From an uncultured Clostridia bacterium (GTDB taxonomy: Bacteria > Bacillota > Clostridia > TANB77 > CAG-508), in the NCBI GenBank assembly GCA_944389475.1, contig CALXMM010000004.1, positions 1 to 64,000 of the forward strand: a DNA stretch of 64,000 nt. Reading direction: 5' to 3'. Shown piece after piece: positions 45,492 through 53,646 of the stretch; the stretch's first letter is position 1; the number at the start of each line of letters is the position of its first letter. Under the pieces are notes generated by a model, which saw only the letters and a program-made list of their open reading frames with translations, had not been told where the DNA came from and did not search any database. The translations under genes were made by a program, and so were the position numbers.

Positions 45492-46100
45492 TTATTCGCT
45501 CTTCTTTGAATCATCTTCAGCTTTTGATTCTTCTTTAACTGTATCTTCAGCTTTTGGCTCTTCTGCTTTAACAGTTTCTTCAACTACTGGTTCTTCTGTT
45601 TTAGCAGTTTCTTCTTTAACTTCTTCAGTAGCTTTAGCTTCTACTGTTTCTTCAGCTTTAACTTCTTCTACTGGAGCTTCTTCAGCTTTTGGAGCCTCTT
45701 CTACTGGTTCTTCTTCAACAGCTGTTTTTACTGTAATTTCTTTATTTTCAATTCTAGCACCAACTTGTTCTCTAGTTTTAGCAGCTTTACCTACTCTATC
45801 TCTTAGGTAATATAATTTAGCACGTCTTGCTTTACCTACTCTAACTAATTCTACTTTTTCTACTAATGGTGAATGAACTAAAAATGTTTTTTCTACACCA
45901 ACACCAGAAGCTATTCTTCTAACTGTAAATGTAGCATTTAAACCTCCACCTTGTTTTTTTATAATAATTCCTTCGAATACTTGGATTCTTTCTCTATTTC
46001 CTTCTTTTATTCTTTGGTGAACTCTTACAGTATTTCCAACCTTAAGAACTGGTATCTTTTCTTTTAGATGCTCATGCTCTATTGATTTTATGATATCCAT
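45492..46100 (-). CDS. rplS: 50S ribosomal protein L19 with long acidic C-terminal tail
   Basis: Residues 1-115 are ordinary L19: [33 protein letters not shown] and [22 protein letters not shown], then [21 protein letters not shown]. About 85 further residues of Glu/Lys/Ala/Pro/Val repeats follow ([20 protein letters not shown]), making the protein nearly twice the usual 115 aa. L19 sits at the 30S/50S interface. ATG 46100 overlaps the trmD stop by one base and has GAAGGAGG. Confidence 0.95.
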   Translation of the reverse strand: MDIIKSIEHEHLKEKIPVLKVGNTVRVHQRIKEGNRERIQVFEGIIIKKQGGGLNATFTVRRIASGVGVEKTFLVHSPLVEKVELVRVGKARRAKLYYLRDRVGKAAKTREQVGARIENKEITVKTAVEEEPVEEAPKAEEAPVEEVKAEETVEAKATEEVKEETAKTEEPVVEETVKAEEPKAEDTVKEESKAEDDSKKSE

Positions 46101-46834
46101 TATTTACTTCCTCCTTCTTTAAAATTTTTATAATCACTTAATATTTTTTTATCTTCTTTAGATAATTCAATTTCTTTTAGCAAATCTGGTCTTTTTAAAT
46201 ATGTATTTATTAAAGCTTGATGTCTTCTCCATTTATTTATATTTTCATGATGTCCAGATAATAAAACTTCTGGAACTTTTTTATCTAAAAATATTTCAGG
46301 TCTAGTATATTGTGGATATTCTAAAAGTCCATTTGTAAAAGATTCCTCTTGAACAGAATCCTCCTTTAAAACTCCTTTTACATACCTACTCACACTATCT
46401 ATTAAAACCATTGCTGGTAATTCTCCGCCAGTTAATACATAATCACCAATCGAAATTTCCTCATCTACAATTTCATCAATCACTCTTTGGTCAATACCCT
46501 CATAATGACCACAAAGTAATGTGATACTTTCTTCCTTTGCAAGATTTTGTACAATTTGTTGATTTAAAGTTTTTCCCTGTGGTGATAAATATATTACTTT
46601 TGCATTTTCATCTTGAATAGATTTAAATGCATCATATACTACTGTTGGTTCCATAACCATTCCAGCTCCACCACCATAAGGAGTATCATCTACTTTTTTA
46701 TGCTTATCTTTAGAAAAATCTCTAATATTTATTAAATTAATATCTATTAGTCCTTTTTCTTTTCCTCTTCCAATAATGCTTTCATCTAAAGCAGAAAACA
46801 TTTCCGGAAAAAGAGTTAAAACATTAAATTTCAT
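46100..46834 (-). CDS. trmD: tRNA (guanine37-N1)-methyltransferase TrmD
   Basis: The 244-aa SPOUT enzyme has [14 protein letters not shown] at the start, [24 protein letters not shown] near 38-61, [34 protein letters not shown] and [15 protein letters not shown]. It methylates G37 in tRNAs for Leu, Pro and Arg. It lies between rimM and rplS, the usual order. AGGAGG precedes ATG 46834. Confidence 0.97.
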   Translation of the reverse strand: MKFNVLTLFPEMFSALDESIIGRGKEKGLIDINLINIRDFSKDKHKKVDDTPYGGGAGMVMEPTVVYDAFKSIQDENAKVIYLSPQGKTLNQQIVQNLAKEESITLLCGHYEGIDQRVIDEIVDEEISIGDYVLTGGELPAMVLIDSVSRYVKGVLKEDSVQEESFTNGLLEYPQYTRPEIFLDKKVPEVLLSGHHENINKWRRHQALINTYLKRPDLLKEIELSKEDKKILSDYKNFKEGGSK

Positions 46835-46842
46835 TCTTCCTC

Positions 46843-47346
46843 CTATAATAAACCAGGAATAAGATTTATTATCATCTTTTTATTTTTTAAATCAACCTTT
46901 TTTACAACATCTGCAATTGCGGGAATTAATATTTGTTTTCCGAGATTGTCTTTTATTACATATACATCATTACTACCAGTTGGAAATACATCATCTATTT
47001 TGCCTAAATATTCATCTTTATCTGAAAACACATCAAGACCAATTAAATCTACAATATAATATGTATCTTCTCCTAATTCTTCTTGGGTTTCTTTTTCTGT
47101 TTTCACATAAAAATTTCTATATTTTTCTGCTTCTTCTATAGAATCTATTCCTTCGAGCTTTAATAAGACTTGATTTTTGTTAAATCTTACTTGCTCAATT
47201 TTTACTTTTTTGAGTTCATTTTTTAATTGTATATATATATACTTTAAACTTTTAAATTTATTAATATCATCAGTAAAAGGATTTATTTTTACAACACCTT
47301 TTAACCCATTTGTATTAACAATTTGTCCAATCTCTATATATTCCAT
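46843..47346 (-). CDS. rimM: Ribosome maturation factor RimM
   Basis: The 167-aa protein starts IEIGQIVNTNGLKGVVKINPFTDD, the RimM N-domain, and has the PRC-barrel half YYIVDLIGLDVFSDKDEYLGKIDDVFPTGSNDVYVI and ILIPAIADVVKKVDLKNKKMII. It assists 30S head assembly, with S19. It is 8 bases upstream of trmD. Confidence 0.95.
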   Translation of the reverse strand: MEYIEIGQIVNTNGLKGVVKINPFTDDINKFKSLKYIYIQLKNELKKVKIEQVRFNKNQVLLKLEGIDSIEEAEKYRNFYVKTEKETQEELGEDTYYIVDLIGLDVFSDKDEYLGKIDDVFPTGSNDVYVIKDNLGKQILIPAIADVVKKVDLKNKKMIINLIPGLL

Positions 47347-47355
47347 ATTAACTCC

Positions 47356-47586
47356 TTAGTCGATGAATTCAATTGTAACTTTTTTGTCCTCTTTTGATGC
47401 TATAGATTTCATTATAGCTCTAACTGCTCTAGCAACTCTTCCTTGTTTACCTATAACTTTTCCCATATCATCTTCTGCAACTTTTACTTCGTATACAACT
47501 GATTTTTCACCATTTAATTCTTTTATAGATACTTCCTCTGGATTATCTACTAAATTTCTTATCATTAAATCTAATACTTCTTTCAT
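47356..47586 (-). CDS. khpA: KH-domain RNA-binding protein KhpA
   Basis: The 76-aa protein is a single KH domain, with VAEDDMGKVIGKQGRVARAVRAIMKS carrying the GxxG loop (GKQG). Such proteins (KhpA/YlqC) bind RNA, with KhpB as partner. It sits between rpsP and rimM, the common Firmicutes order. ATG 47586 has GAGGAGG. Confidence 0.94.
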   Translation of the reverse strand: MKEVLDLMIRNLVDNPEEVSIKELNGEKSVVYEVKVAEDDMGKVIGKQGRVARAVRAIMKSIASKEDKKVTIEFID

Positions 47587-47606
47587 TTGTTTACCTCCTC
47601 AAGTCA

Positions 47607-47846
47607 TTAGTCTTTATTAGCTAATTCTATTAATTTTTTTACTGTGTCTGTAGGTTTAGCTCCATTTTTAATCCATGTTGCAACAGCTTCTTTATCTAAA
47701 ACTATTGTAGATGGTTCTGTCATAGGATCATATGTTCCTACTTGAGCAATAACTTTTCCATCTCTTGGACTTCTAGAGTCTGCTACTACTATATGATAAA
47801 AAGGTGCTTTTTTCTTTCCTTCTCTTTGTAGTCTAATTTTTACCAT
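47607..47846 (-). CDS. rpsP: 30S ribosomal protein S16
   Basis: The 79-aa protein begins [30 protein letters not shown] and has [16 protein letters not shown], the S16 signature. It lies downstream of ffh and 20 bases ahead of khpA. GGAGGTGA precedes ATG 47846. Confidence 0.97.
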   Translation of the reverse strand: MVKIRLQREGKKKAPFYHIVVADSRSPRDGKVIAQVGTYDPMTEPSTIVLDKEAVATWIKNGAKPTDTVKKLIELANKD

Positions 47847-47899
47847 TTATTTCACCTCCTAAAAATCTAAGTAATTTATTATTAATTATTATTAATAAT

Positions 47900-49249
47900 C
47901 TACATTTTAAAATCTTTTAAATCCTTAAGATTTAGATTTTTCATCATATTTCTCATTCCCTTACCTGTCTTAATTTTCTTCATCATTTTTTGTGTTGTTT
48001 CGAATGAGTTCATAAATTTATTTATTTGTTGTACTGATGTACCACTACCATTTGCAATTCTTTTCCTTCTACTAGCATTCAATAATCTAGGTTCTCTTCT
48101 TTCTTCATTTGTCATTGAACAAATAATAGCTTCTATTCTGTCAAATTCCTTATCATCTACTTTTATATTTTTTAATTGATTCATTCCTGGAATCATTTTT
48201 AATAGAGATGAAAAAGACCCCATTTTTTTAACTTGTCTTAATTGTGCTAAATAATCATTTAAATCGAATGTTTGCTTTCTTAATTGTTCTTCCATTTTCT
48301 TAGCTTCTTCTTCATCAAATGACTCTTCAGCTTTTTCTATTATAGAAAGAACATCACCCATTCCTAGAATTCTAGATGCCATTCTGTCCGGATGGAATTG
48401 TTCTATATCACTAAGTTTTTCACCTGTTGCTATGTATTTTATAGGTTTTCCTGTAACTTTCTTAACAGATAATGCTGCACCACCACGTGTATCACCATCT
48501 AATTTTGTTAAGATAATTCCATCAATTCCTACTTTTTCATTAAATGTTGTTGCAACATTTACAGCTTCTTGACCTGTCATACTATCTACTACTAATAAAA
48601 TTTCCTGTGGTCTTACACCTTGTTTTAAATCTTGCAATTCTTTCATTAAGTCATCATCTATTTGAAGTCTACCAGCAGTATCAAGTATTATTACATCATT
48701 TAATTTTTTTATAGCTTCATCTATTGACCTTTTTGCAATATTTACTACATTTTTAGAATTTTCATCACTGAAAACAGGAATATTTAATTGTTTTCCAACA
48801 ACTTGAAGTTGTTTAATAGCTGCTGGTCTGTAAACATCACATGCAACCAATAGTGGTTTTTTACCTTGTTTTCTTAAAATATTTGCAAGTTTACCCGCTG
48901 TTGTTGTTTTACCAGAACCTTGCAAACCAATTAACATTATAATAGTTGGAGCATTTGGTAAAAATGTAATTTTACTTTCTGTTCCACCTAATAATTCTAC
49001 TAATTCATCTTTAACAATTTTTATAACTTGTTGTCCAGGTGTTAATGATTTTAACACATCTTGACCAAGTGCTTTTTCTTGTATATCTGCAATAAATTCT
49101 TTAACAATTTTATAGTTTACATCAGCTTCTAATAATGCAAGTTTAACTTCTCTTAACATATCTTTTAAGTCTGATTCTGTAACTCTTGCCTTGCCTCTGA
49201 ATTTACTTGTTATTCTTTGTAATTTAGAAGATAATCCTTCGAAAGCCAT
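47900..49249 (-). CDS. ffh: Signal recognition particle protein Ffh
   Basis: The 449-aa protein has an N domain, then the SRP G domain (GLQGSGKTTTAGKLA near 107-121, DVYRPAAIKQL, LDTAGRLQ, TKLDGDTRGGAAL). A methionine-rich M domain follows, with MIPGMNQLKNIKV, RRKRIANGSGTSVQQINKFMNSFETTQKMMKKI and GKGMRNMMKNLNL. It binds signal peptides and 4.5S RNA. It is in the standard ylxM-ffh-rpsP order. AAGGAGG precedes ATG 49249. Confidence 0.97.
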   Translation of the reverse strand: MAFEGLSSKLQRITSKFRGKARVTESDLKDMLREVKLALLEADVNYKIVKEFIADIQEKALGQDVLKSLTPGQQVIKIVKDELVELLGGTESKITFLPNAPTIIMLIGLQGSGKTTTAGKLANILRKQGKKPLLVACDVYRPAAIKQLQVVGKQLNIPVFSDENSKNVVNIAKRSIDEAIKKLNDVIILDTAGRLQIDDDLMKELQDLKQGVRPQEILLVVDSMTGQEAVNVATTFNEKVGIDGIILTKLDGDTRGGAALSVKKVTGKPIKYIATGEKLSDIEQFHPDRMASRILGMGDVLSIIEKAEESFDEEEAKKMEEQLRKQTFDLNDYLAQLRQVKKMGSFSSLLKMIPGMNQLKNIKVDDKEFDRIEAIICSMTNEERREPRLLNASRRKRIANGSGTSVQQINKFMNSFETTQKMMKKIKTGKGMRNMMKNLNLKDLKDFKM

Positions 49250-49275
49250 TATTGCCTCCTTAATCTAATTCAAAA

Positions 49276-49611
49276 TTATATTAATTTCTTTAATTCTGCT
49301 TTTATATTTTCTACTGTCTTTTTATCTTGTATTTGCAAATTATTCAATTTAGAAATAACATCATTTACTATTTTTTCCTGTTCCTTAATTTTTTTCATAA
49401 TTCCTAACTTGTTTTCCAAATCGTATAATTTATTTTCTCCACTTTTTATATTATCTCTTACAGCTTGTCTTGTAATATTATGATTTTCTGCAATTTCTGA
49501 TAAAGAAAAATCACTATTATAATATTCATCTAAAATTTCAAACTGTTTTGCTGTTAATATGTTTTTATAAATTTGAGATAATATGCTTATTTCTATGTTT
49601 TTTTCCATCAT
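49276..49611 (-). CDS. YlxM/p13-like DNA-binding protein (UPF0122)
   Basis: The 111-aa protein has a sigma-factor-like helix-turn-helix: LTAKQFEILDEYYNSDFSLSEIAENHNITRQAVRDNIKSGENKLYDLENKLG (about 19-70), then a C-terminal coiled helix. The position directly upstream of ffh is that of YlxM, thought to modulate SRP function. Two consecutive ATGs begin the ORF; the ribosome-binding site is AAAAGGGTG. Confidence 0.9.
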   Translation of the reverse strand: MMEKNIEISILSQIYKNILTAKQFEILDEYYNSDFSLSEIAENHNITRQAVRDNIKSGENKLYDLENKLGIMKKIKEQEKIVNDVISKLNNLQIQDKKTVENIKAELKKLI

Positions 49612-49741
49612 TACACCCTTTTCTTTTTGTAATGCTACTATACTTTACACCATTTTAGTGTAAATGTCAAGAGCTTTACAAAAAAAATGAGCTTTAGTCC
49701 ATCAAAATCTCTGATTTTGTTTGATGAGCAATATGCAAAGC

Positions 49742-49766
49742 TATGGCCCATTCCTAAAGTTCATTA
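49742..49766 (-). repeat. Dispersed repeat copy B, abutting the DUF4363 stop codon
   Basis: The minus strand reads TAATGAACTTTAGGAATGGG and then CCATA, matching copy A at 43034-43058 in 20 of 25 bases. Downstream, CAAAATC/GATTTTG forms a short hairpin, so this copy may be part of a larger decayed element reaching to about 49680. Confidence 0.5.
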
Positions 49767-50153
49767 AAACAAATTTCTTATTAATACTCTTTCTTTATCT
49801 ACTATATGATTTATAATATATACACATTCATCTAGCTGTGGTATTGCTTGTGCATACTCTTCCACATCAATATTTCCTTTTATTACAGTTATTTGTCTTG
49901 CTACCTTTTCTAATTCATTATGTTCTATATAGCATGACAATATATTTAAATTTTTGTTCCATTGTTCTTCTACTTTTTTTACTTCTTCATTTATTTTAAT
50001 TTTATCTTTATTTTCTTCCTCCATTTGATTTCTTAATATTCCCAAACTTTCATTTAAATTTGAAAAAACTTCTTTAGTATAATTATTGCTTATTAAATCC
50101 ATACTAATTATTAAAGCAATTACTAATACGCACACAACGATTTCTTTATACAT
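49764..50153 (-). CDS. DUF4363 family protein
   Basis: The 129-aa protein starts MYKEIVVCVLVIALIISMDL at ATG 50153, preceded by AAGGAAAAAT; a longer frame to 50201 has no ribosome-binding site. One N-terminal membrane helix (about 4-21) is followed by an extracytoplasmic helical domain (RNQMEEENKDKIKINEEVKKVEEQW; ITVIKGNIDVEEYAQAIPQLDECVYIINHI), matching DUF4363. Its start overlaps the end of the YetF-like gene by 8 bases; the pair is common in Clostridia. The function is unknown. Confidence 0.82.
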   Translation of the reverse strand: MYKEIVVCVLVIALIISMDLISNNYTKEVFSNLNESLGILRNQMEEENKDKIKINEEVKKVEEQWNKNLNILSCYIEHNELEKVARQITVIKGNIDVEEYAQAIPQLDECVYIINHIVDKERVLIRNLF

Positions 50154-50853
50154 TTTTATTTTTCCTTTCTTTAGCTTGGCAAAAAAATTGTCCTTCTCCA
50201 TCTATGGTAACTACTAAAGCATCTTTGGGTTTTATTTTAAATTTTGCGACTTGCTTTTCTAGCCATTTTTCATCTTTTCCTAACTTTTTCAAATTATCCT
50301 TCATTACCACACCATCTATAACTAAATCGTATGCAATTCCTTCATATTCAGGTTTTATATTGAAATCTTTTATTACTACATTCCTTTTCTCCGGCTTCGG
50401 TATTACCGTTATTTGACCACTTGTTTCCAAAATTGCATATTCCACATCACCGATATTAAAAATATTATTTGAACGTAACCTTTCCTCAAGTTCATTTATT
50501 GTAAATCTTTCTCTTTTTAAAATTTTCTCATCAATTTTTCCCCTATATATTAAAATTGTTGGTTTTCCGCAAACTATCTCTCGAAATCTTAAACTTTTCA
50601 TATTTAAAACCGAAATTATTAAATGCATAACTAATAAACCTAAAATTGGAATTATTCCATTTGCAATAGGAATTCCTACATCTGACATTGGAATAGAGGC
50701 TAAATCTGCAATCATAATGGAAATTGCTAATTCAAATGGCTGTAATTGCCCTATTTCTCTTTTTCCCATTAATCTCATTACTAATAAAACAAATATGTAT
50801 ATAATTATAGCTCTTAAAAAATTTGCTAACACAATATCACCTACTATTTCCAT
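50146..50853 (-). CDS. YetF/DUF421 family membrane protein
   Basis: The 235-aa protein has three N-terminal membrane helices, with FLRAIIIYIFVLLVMRLMGKREIGQLQPFELAISIMIADLAS near 11-52, the DUF421 signature. Two small soluble repeats follow (GKPTILIYRGKIDEKILKRERFT; DLVIDGVVMKDNLKKLGKDEKWL). The function is unknown, although members cluster with spore genes. The ATG at 50853 lacks a clear ribosome-binding site; a GTG at 50832 (VLANFLR) has AGGTG upstream and may be the true start. Confidence 0.85.
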   Translation of the reverse strand: MEIVGDIVLANFLRAIIIYIFVLLVMRLMGKREIGQLQPFELAISIMIADLASIPMSDVGIPIANGIIPILGLLVMHLIISVLNMKSLRFREIVCGKPTILIYRGKIDEKILKRERFTINELEERLRSNNIFNIGDVEYAILETSGQITVIPKPEKRNVVIKDFNIKPEYEGIAYDLVIDGVVMKDNLKKLGKDEKWLEKQVAKFKIKPKDALVVTIDGEGQFFCQAKERKNKNV

Positions 50854-51001
50854 ATAAAAACTTATTTGCTTTTATGCAAATATTTTCTCTTATCTTTCAA
50901 TTTTATTATGCCTTTTTTTAATTTTTTTATACATTTTTGAATATTTAATTTATCTTTGTAAATAATACTATTATGAAACCATTTTAAGGAGGTTTTATAT
51001 T

Positions 51002-51379
51002 ATGGCTGATAGTCAAATGAATGTAAAAGGAAATTCAACAACAAGTACCATGGGACAAATACTATGGAGATTGGTAACATCTGCTGTAGTTTTAGCTATA
51101 ACTGCTTTTTTCACTCCTGGTTTCTCAATTAATAATATTTGGACATTAGCAATTGCTGCTATAGTTCTTTCAATTATGGACTATATAATTACAAGATTTA
51201 CTGGCTTGCATGCTAGTAGTTTTGGTAGAGGTATTGTTGGTTTCGTACTTGCTGTCGCTACATTATATGCTACACAATTCTTCGTTGCAGGTTATACAAT
51301 ATCTTGGATGGCAGCAATAATAGGTGCTTTAATTTATGGAGTAGTAGATTATTTTATTCCTGGTACTCAAAGTGTATAA
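51002..51379 (+). CDS. Phage-holin-family-like four-TM membrane protein (YvlD type)
   Basis: The 125-aa protein has a 15-residue polar N-terminus, then four hydrophobic helices, with TPGFSINNIWTLAIAAIVLSIMDYIITRFTG and GRGIVGFVLAVATLYATQFFVAGYTISWMAAIIGALIYGVVDYFIPG. It resembles the YvlD/phage_holin_4_2 family of small membrane proteins found in Firmicutes, unrelated to an actual prophage here. AAGGAGG precedes ATG 51002. It is divergent from the YetF gene and ends at a shared terminator. Confidence 0.8.
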   Translation: MADSQMNVKGNSTTSTMGQILWRLVTSAVVLAITAFFTPGFSINNIWTLAIAAIVLSIMDYIITRFTGLHASSFGRGIVGFVLAVATLYATQFFVAGYTISWMAAIIGALIYGVVDYFIPGTQSV

Positions 51380-51427
51380 TTCTAGGATAAATAAAACATA
51401 TATCTAGTAATTATATTGCTGCAAAAA

Positions 51428-51451
51428 AGAGCAGGGTTATTTCCCTGCTCT
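51428..51451. terminator. Bidirectional Rho-independent terminator between convergent genes
   Basis: A perfect 9-bp G+C-containing stem AGAGCAGGG/CCCTGCTCT has TCTTGTT on the plus side and T6 on the minus side. It serves the holin-like gene and the acyltransferase gene. Confidence 0.85.
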
Positions 51452-51492
51452 CTTGTTATTATTTTAAAATTAAATCTTTCGGCACAATTTAA

Positions 51493-52161
51493 TTAATCAA
51501 TTTTTTCTACAATTTCATTTTTATTTTTATAAATAGAATGTGGTGGAACAACTCCTCTTACAGATGAAAGTGGATATATATTTGTATTTCTTCCTATTAC
51601 ACTTCCTGGATTTAATATGGAACCACATCCAACCTCTACATTATCTCCTACCATTGAGCCAAACTTTTTTAGTCCTGTTTCTATCTTTTCTTTACCATTT
51701 TTTACAATTACCAACTTTTTGTCTGATTTAACATTTGAAGTTATAGAACCTGCTCCCATATGTGATTTATATCCCAATATTGAATCTCCTACATAATTAT
51801 AATGAGGTACTTGTACTTTATTAAATAATATTACATTTTTTAATTCTGTTGAATTTCCTACTACTGCTCCTTCTCCAATAATAGCTTTTCCTCTTATAAA
51901 TGCACAATGTCTTATTTCTGCATTTTTTCCAATTATTACTGGTCCTTTTATATATGCTGTTGGTGCTACTTTTGCACTCTTAGCTATCCATATATTTTCT
52001 CCTTTTTCCTCATACTCTTCTTTATCCAATGTCTTTCCTAATTCTATAATAAACTCTTCTATTTTAGGTAAAACTTCCCATGGATATGTACATCCTTTAA
52101 ATATATCTTTTGCAATTGTTTCATCTAAATTATATAAATTTTCTATTCTACATTCTTCCAT
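51493..52161 (-). CDS. Left-handed beta-helix acyltransferase-like protein (GlmU C-domain type)
   Basis: The 222-aa protein has an N-terminal helical part (IENLYNLDETIAKDIFKGC), then hexapeptide repeats over about 130 residues: KVAPTAYIKGPVIIGKNAEIRHCAFIRGKAIIGEGAVVGNSTEL, PHYNYVGDSILGYKSHMGAGSITSN and GDNVEVGCGSILNPGSVIGRNTNIYPL. These resemble the acetyltransferase half of GlmU. It overlaps the 3' end of the pyrophosphorylase gene by 14 bases. ATG 52161 is 10 bases from GGAGG; ATG 52167 is 4 bases away and also possible. The acceptor substrate is inferred to be a sugar or UDP-sugar. Confidence 0.82.
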   Translation of the reverse strand: MEECRIENLYNLDETIAKDIFKGCTYPWEVLPKIEEFIIELGKTLDKEEYEEKGENIWIAKSAKVAPTAYIKGPVIIGKNAEIRHCAFIRGKAIIGEGAVVGNSTELKNVILFNKVQVPHYNYVGDSILGYKSHMGAGSITSNVKSDKKLVIVKNGKEKIETGLKKFGSMVGDNVEVGCGSILNPGSVIGRNTNIYPLSSVRGVVPPHSIYKNKNEIVEKID

Positions 52162-53404
52162 CTTCATGTCTCCTCCAATATTCATTATATAATTTTATTG
52201 CTGTTTCTGGACTATCTACACCATCTTTATTTTTTACTGGTGCAAAATCTTCTTCCCTTTTTCCTCTTACTATTGATATTTGGCTAAAGAATTCAAAAGA
52301 GTCAAATATAAAATATTCAAATTTATATGCATTTGGCTCACTTGGTTCTACCATTTTGCAATTTTCATCCATATACTCATATTTTTTATGTGCTTTATGA
52401 TATGGTAAATTTTCTTTACTTATTTTATCTATTGCATTTAAGCTAAATAAATTACATGTAATATTTGATTCTCCAAATAACATTTCTCCATTTTCATTTT
52501 TGGCTTCTATCATTTCTTCTGGAATTTCTGAATACTCTATAACTTTTACTTTTCCATTTTTTAAGCATAAAGTTCCTACCTTCTCTTTTGGAAAAGCCTT
52601 AAGTATTGACCTTGTTCCAATCTCTGATTTTTCTTTTATTGCAACTCCCATTAACAATGTATCCACCATCTTTAGCAATACATTATCTATCTGACCTATG
52701 TATACCCATTCTATGCCTTTTGCCTTCATATCTTCTATTACTCCTCTATCACGCATAGACTTAAATACACTACCATTTCCATCTGCTGCTTTTCTTATAT
52801 TATAATCTTCATCCACTATCAATTGTCCATCTTCTGTTATTAGTGGTAATTCTCCTTGCTCAAAAAATCCAACATATTCTTTTGGATACCCAAAATAACT
52901 ATGCTCTTCAAAAAAGTTTACTATTTGTTCATTATTCTTATTGCTTGTCATTATATACCATGGTATTGTAACACCATATTTCTTATTTGCTCTAGCAATA
53001 GAATCTGCCATAATTTCGAATAAATATTTAGGTTTAGGCTCTACATCTATTTTAAATGTTCCCTTTGGTCCATTAAATCCAAGTCTTGTTCCTTCTCCTC
53101 CTGCCATTATAACCACTGCAAACTTATTGTTCTTTACAACATTTGCACCTAATTCCTCATATTCATCAAACTCTTCTTTAGAAAGCTTATCTGGATTTAC
53201 AGATTTAACTGGCTTTAATTCTCCAACATCTACATCTGCTGTTTCTTTTATATTCTCATATAATTTTTCTATTTCTTTTAAATTTATTTGGCTTAATTGT
53301 TTTATTAATTTTTCTCTTTTATTAATATCTACTTTATTTAATATATCCAATAATCTAGGTTGTTTATATTCTCTTAATTCTTCTAAAATTTCATTTTCTT
53401 CCAT
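52148..53404 (-). CDS. UDP-sugar pyrophosphorylase of the eukaryotic-like UDPGP/UAP1 type
   Basis: The 418-aa protein has the nucleotidyltransferase signature VVIMAGGEGTRLGFNGPKGTF near 97-117, then EPKPKYLFEIMADSI, WYIMTSNKNNEQIVNFFEEHSYFGYP, GFFEQGELPLITEDG, PDGNG-like AADGNGSVFKSM, and WVYIGQIDNVLLKMVD. The NxN/QxD pattern and gap positions match UAP1-type UDP-N-acetylhexosamine pyrophosphorylases rather than bacterial GalU. It would make UDP-GlcNAc or UDP-GalNAc. ATG 53404 has GGGGAGG. It overlaps the acyltransferase gene. Confidence 0.87.
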   Translation of the reverse strand: MEENEILEELREYKQPRLLDILNKVDINKREKLIKQLSQINLKEIEKLYENIKETADVDVGELKPVKSVNPDKLSKEEFDEYEELGANVVKNNKFAVVIMAGGEGTRLGFNGPKGTFKIDVEPKPKYLFEIMADSIARANKKYGVTIPWYIMTSNKNNEQIVNFFEEHSYFGYPKEYVGFFEQGELPLITEDGQLIVDEDYNIRKAADGNGSVFKSMRDRGVIEDMKAKGIEWVYIGQIDNVLLKMVDTLLMGVAIKEKSEIGTRSILKAFPKEKVGTLCLKNGKVKVIEYSEIPEEMIEAKNENGEMLFGESNITCNLFSLNAIDKISKENLPYHKAHKKYEYMDENCKMVEPSEPNAYKFEYFIFDSFEFFSQISIVRGKREEDFAPVKNKDGVDSPETAIKLYNEYWRRHEDGRM

Positions 53405-53646
53405 AAGTAACCTCCCCTTAACTCATGATATTTTATCATATGTTTACTCTTTTTGCAATGTGAACTCCTTCACTTGCATACATTGCACTAAATTTAGATA
53501 TCTCCTTAATAATTTTAAGCTACGTAAAAATACTTAAAAGTTCATAATAAATTATTTTAGTAAATTGGAATAACTTAAGCAAACCACTAATATACTTAAT
53601 TAAAGTAACTTAGTACAAACATTTTCTATGAGGAGGTATTTTATAA

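Noticed and set aside
50997..51379. Holin-like protein as evidence of a prophage
   Set aside because: It is a lone YvlD-type membrane protein in a chromosomal setting; no phage genes surround it.
53405..53646. Sigma-E promoter ahead of spoIVA
   Set aside because: Several AT-rich candidates exist, but none has a clear -35/-10 pair that I could defend.
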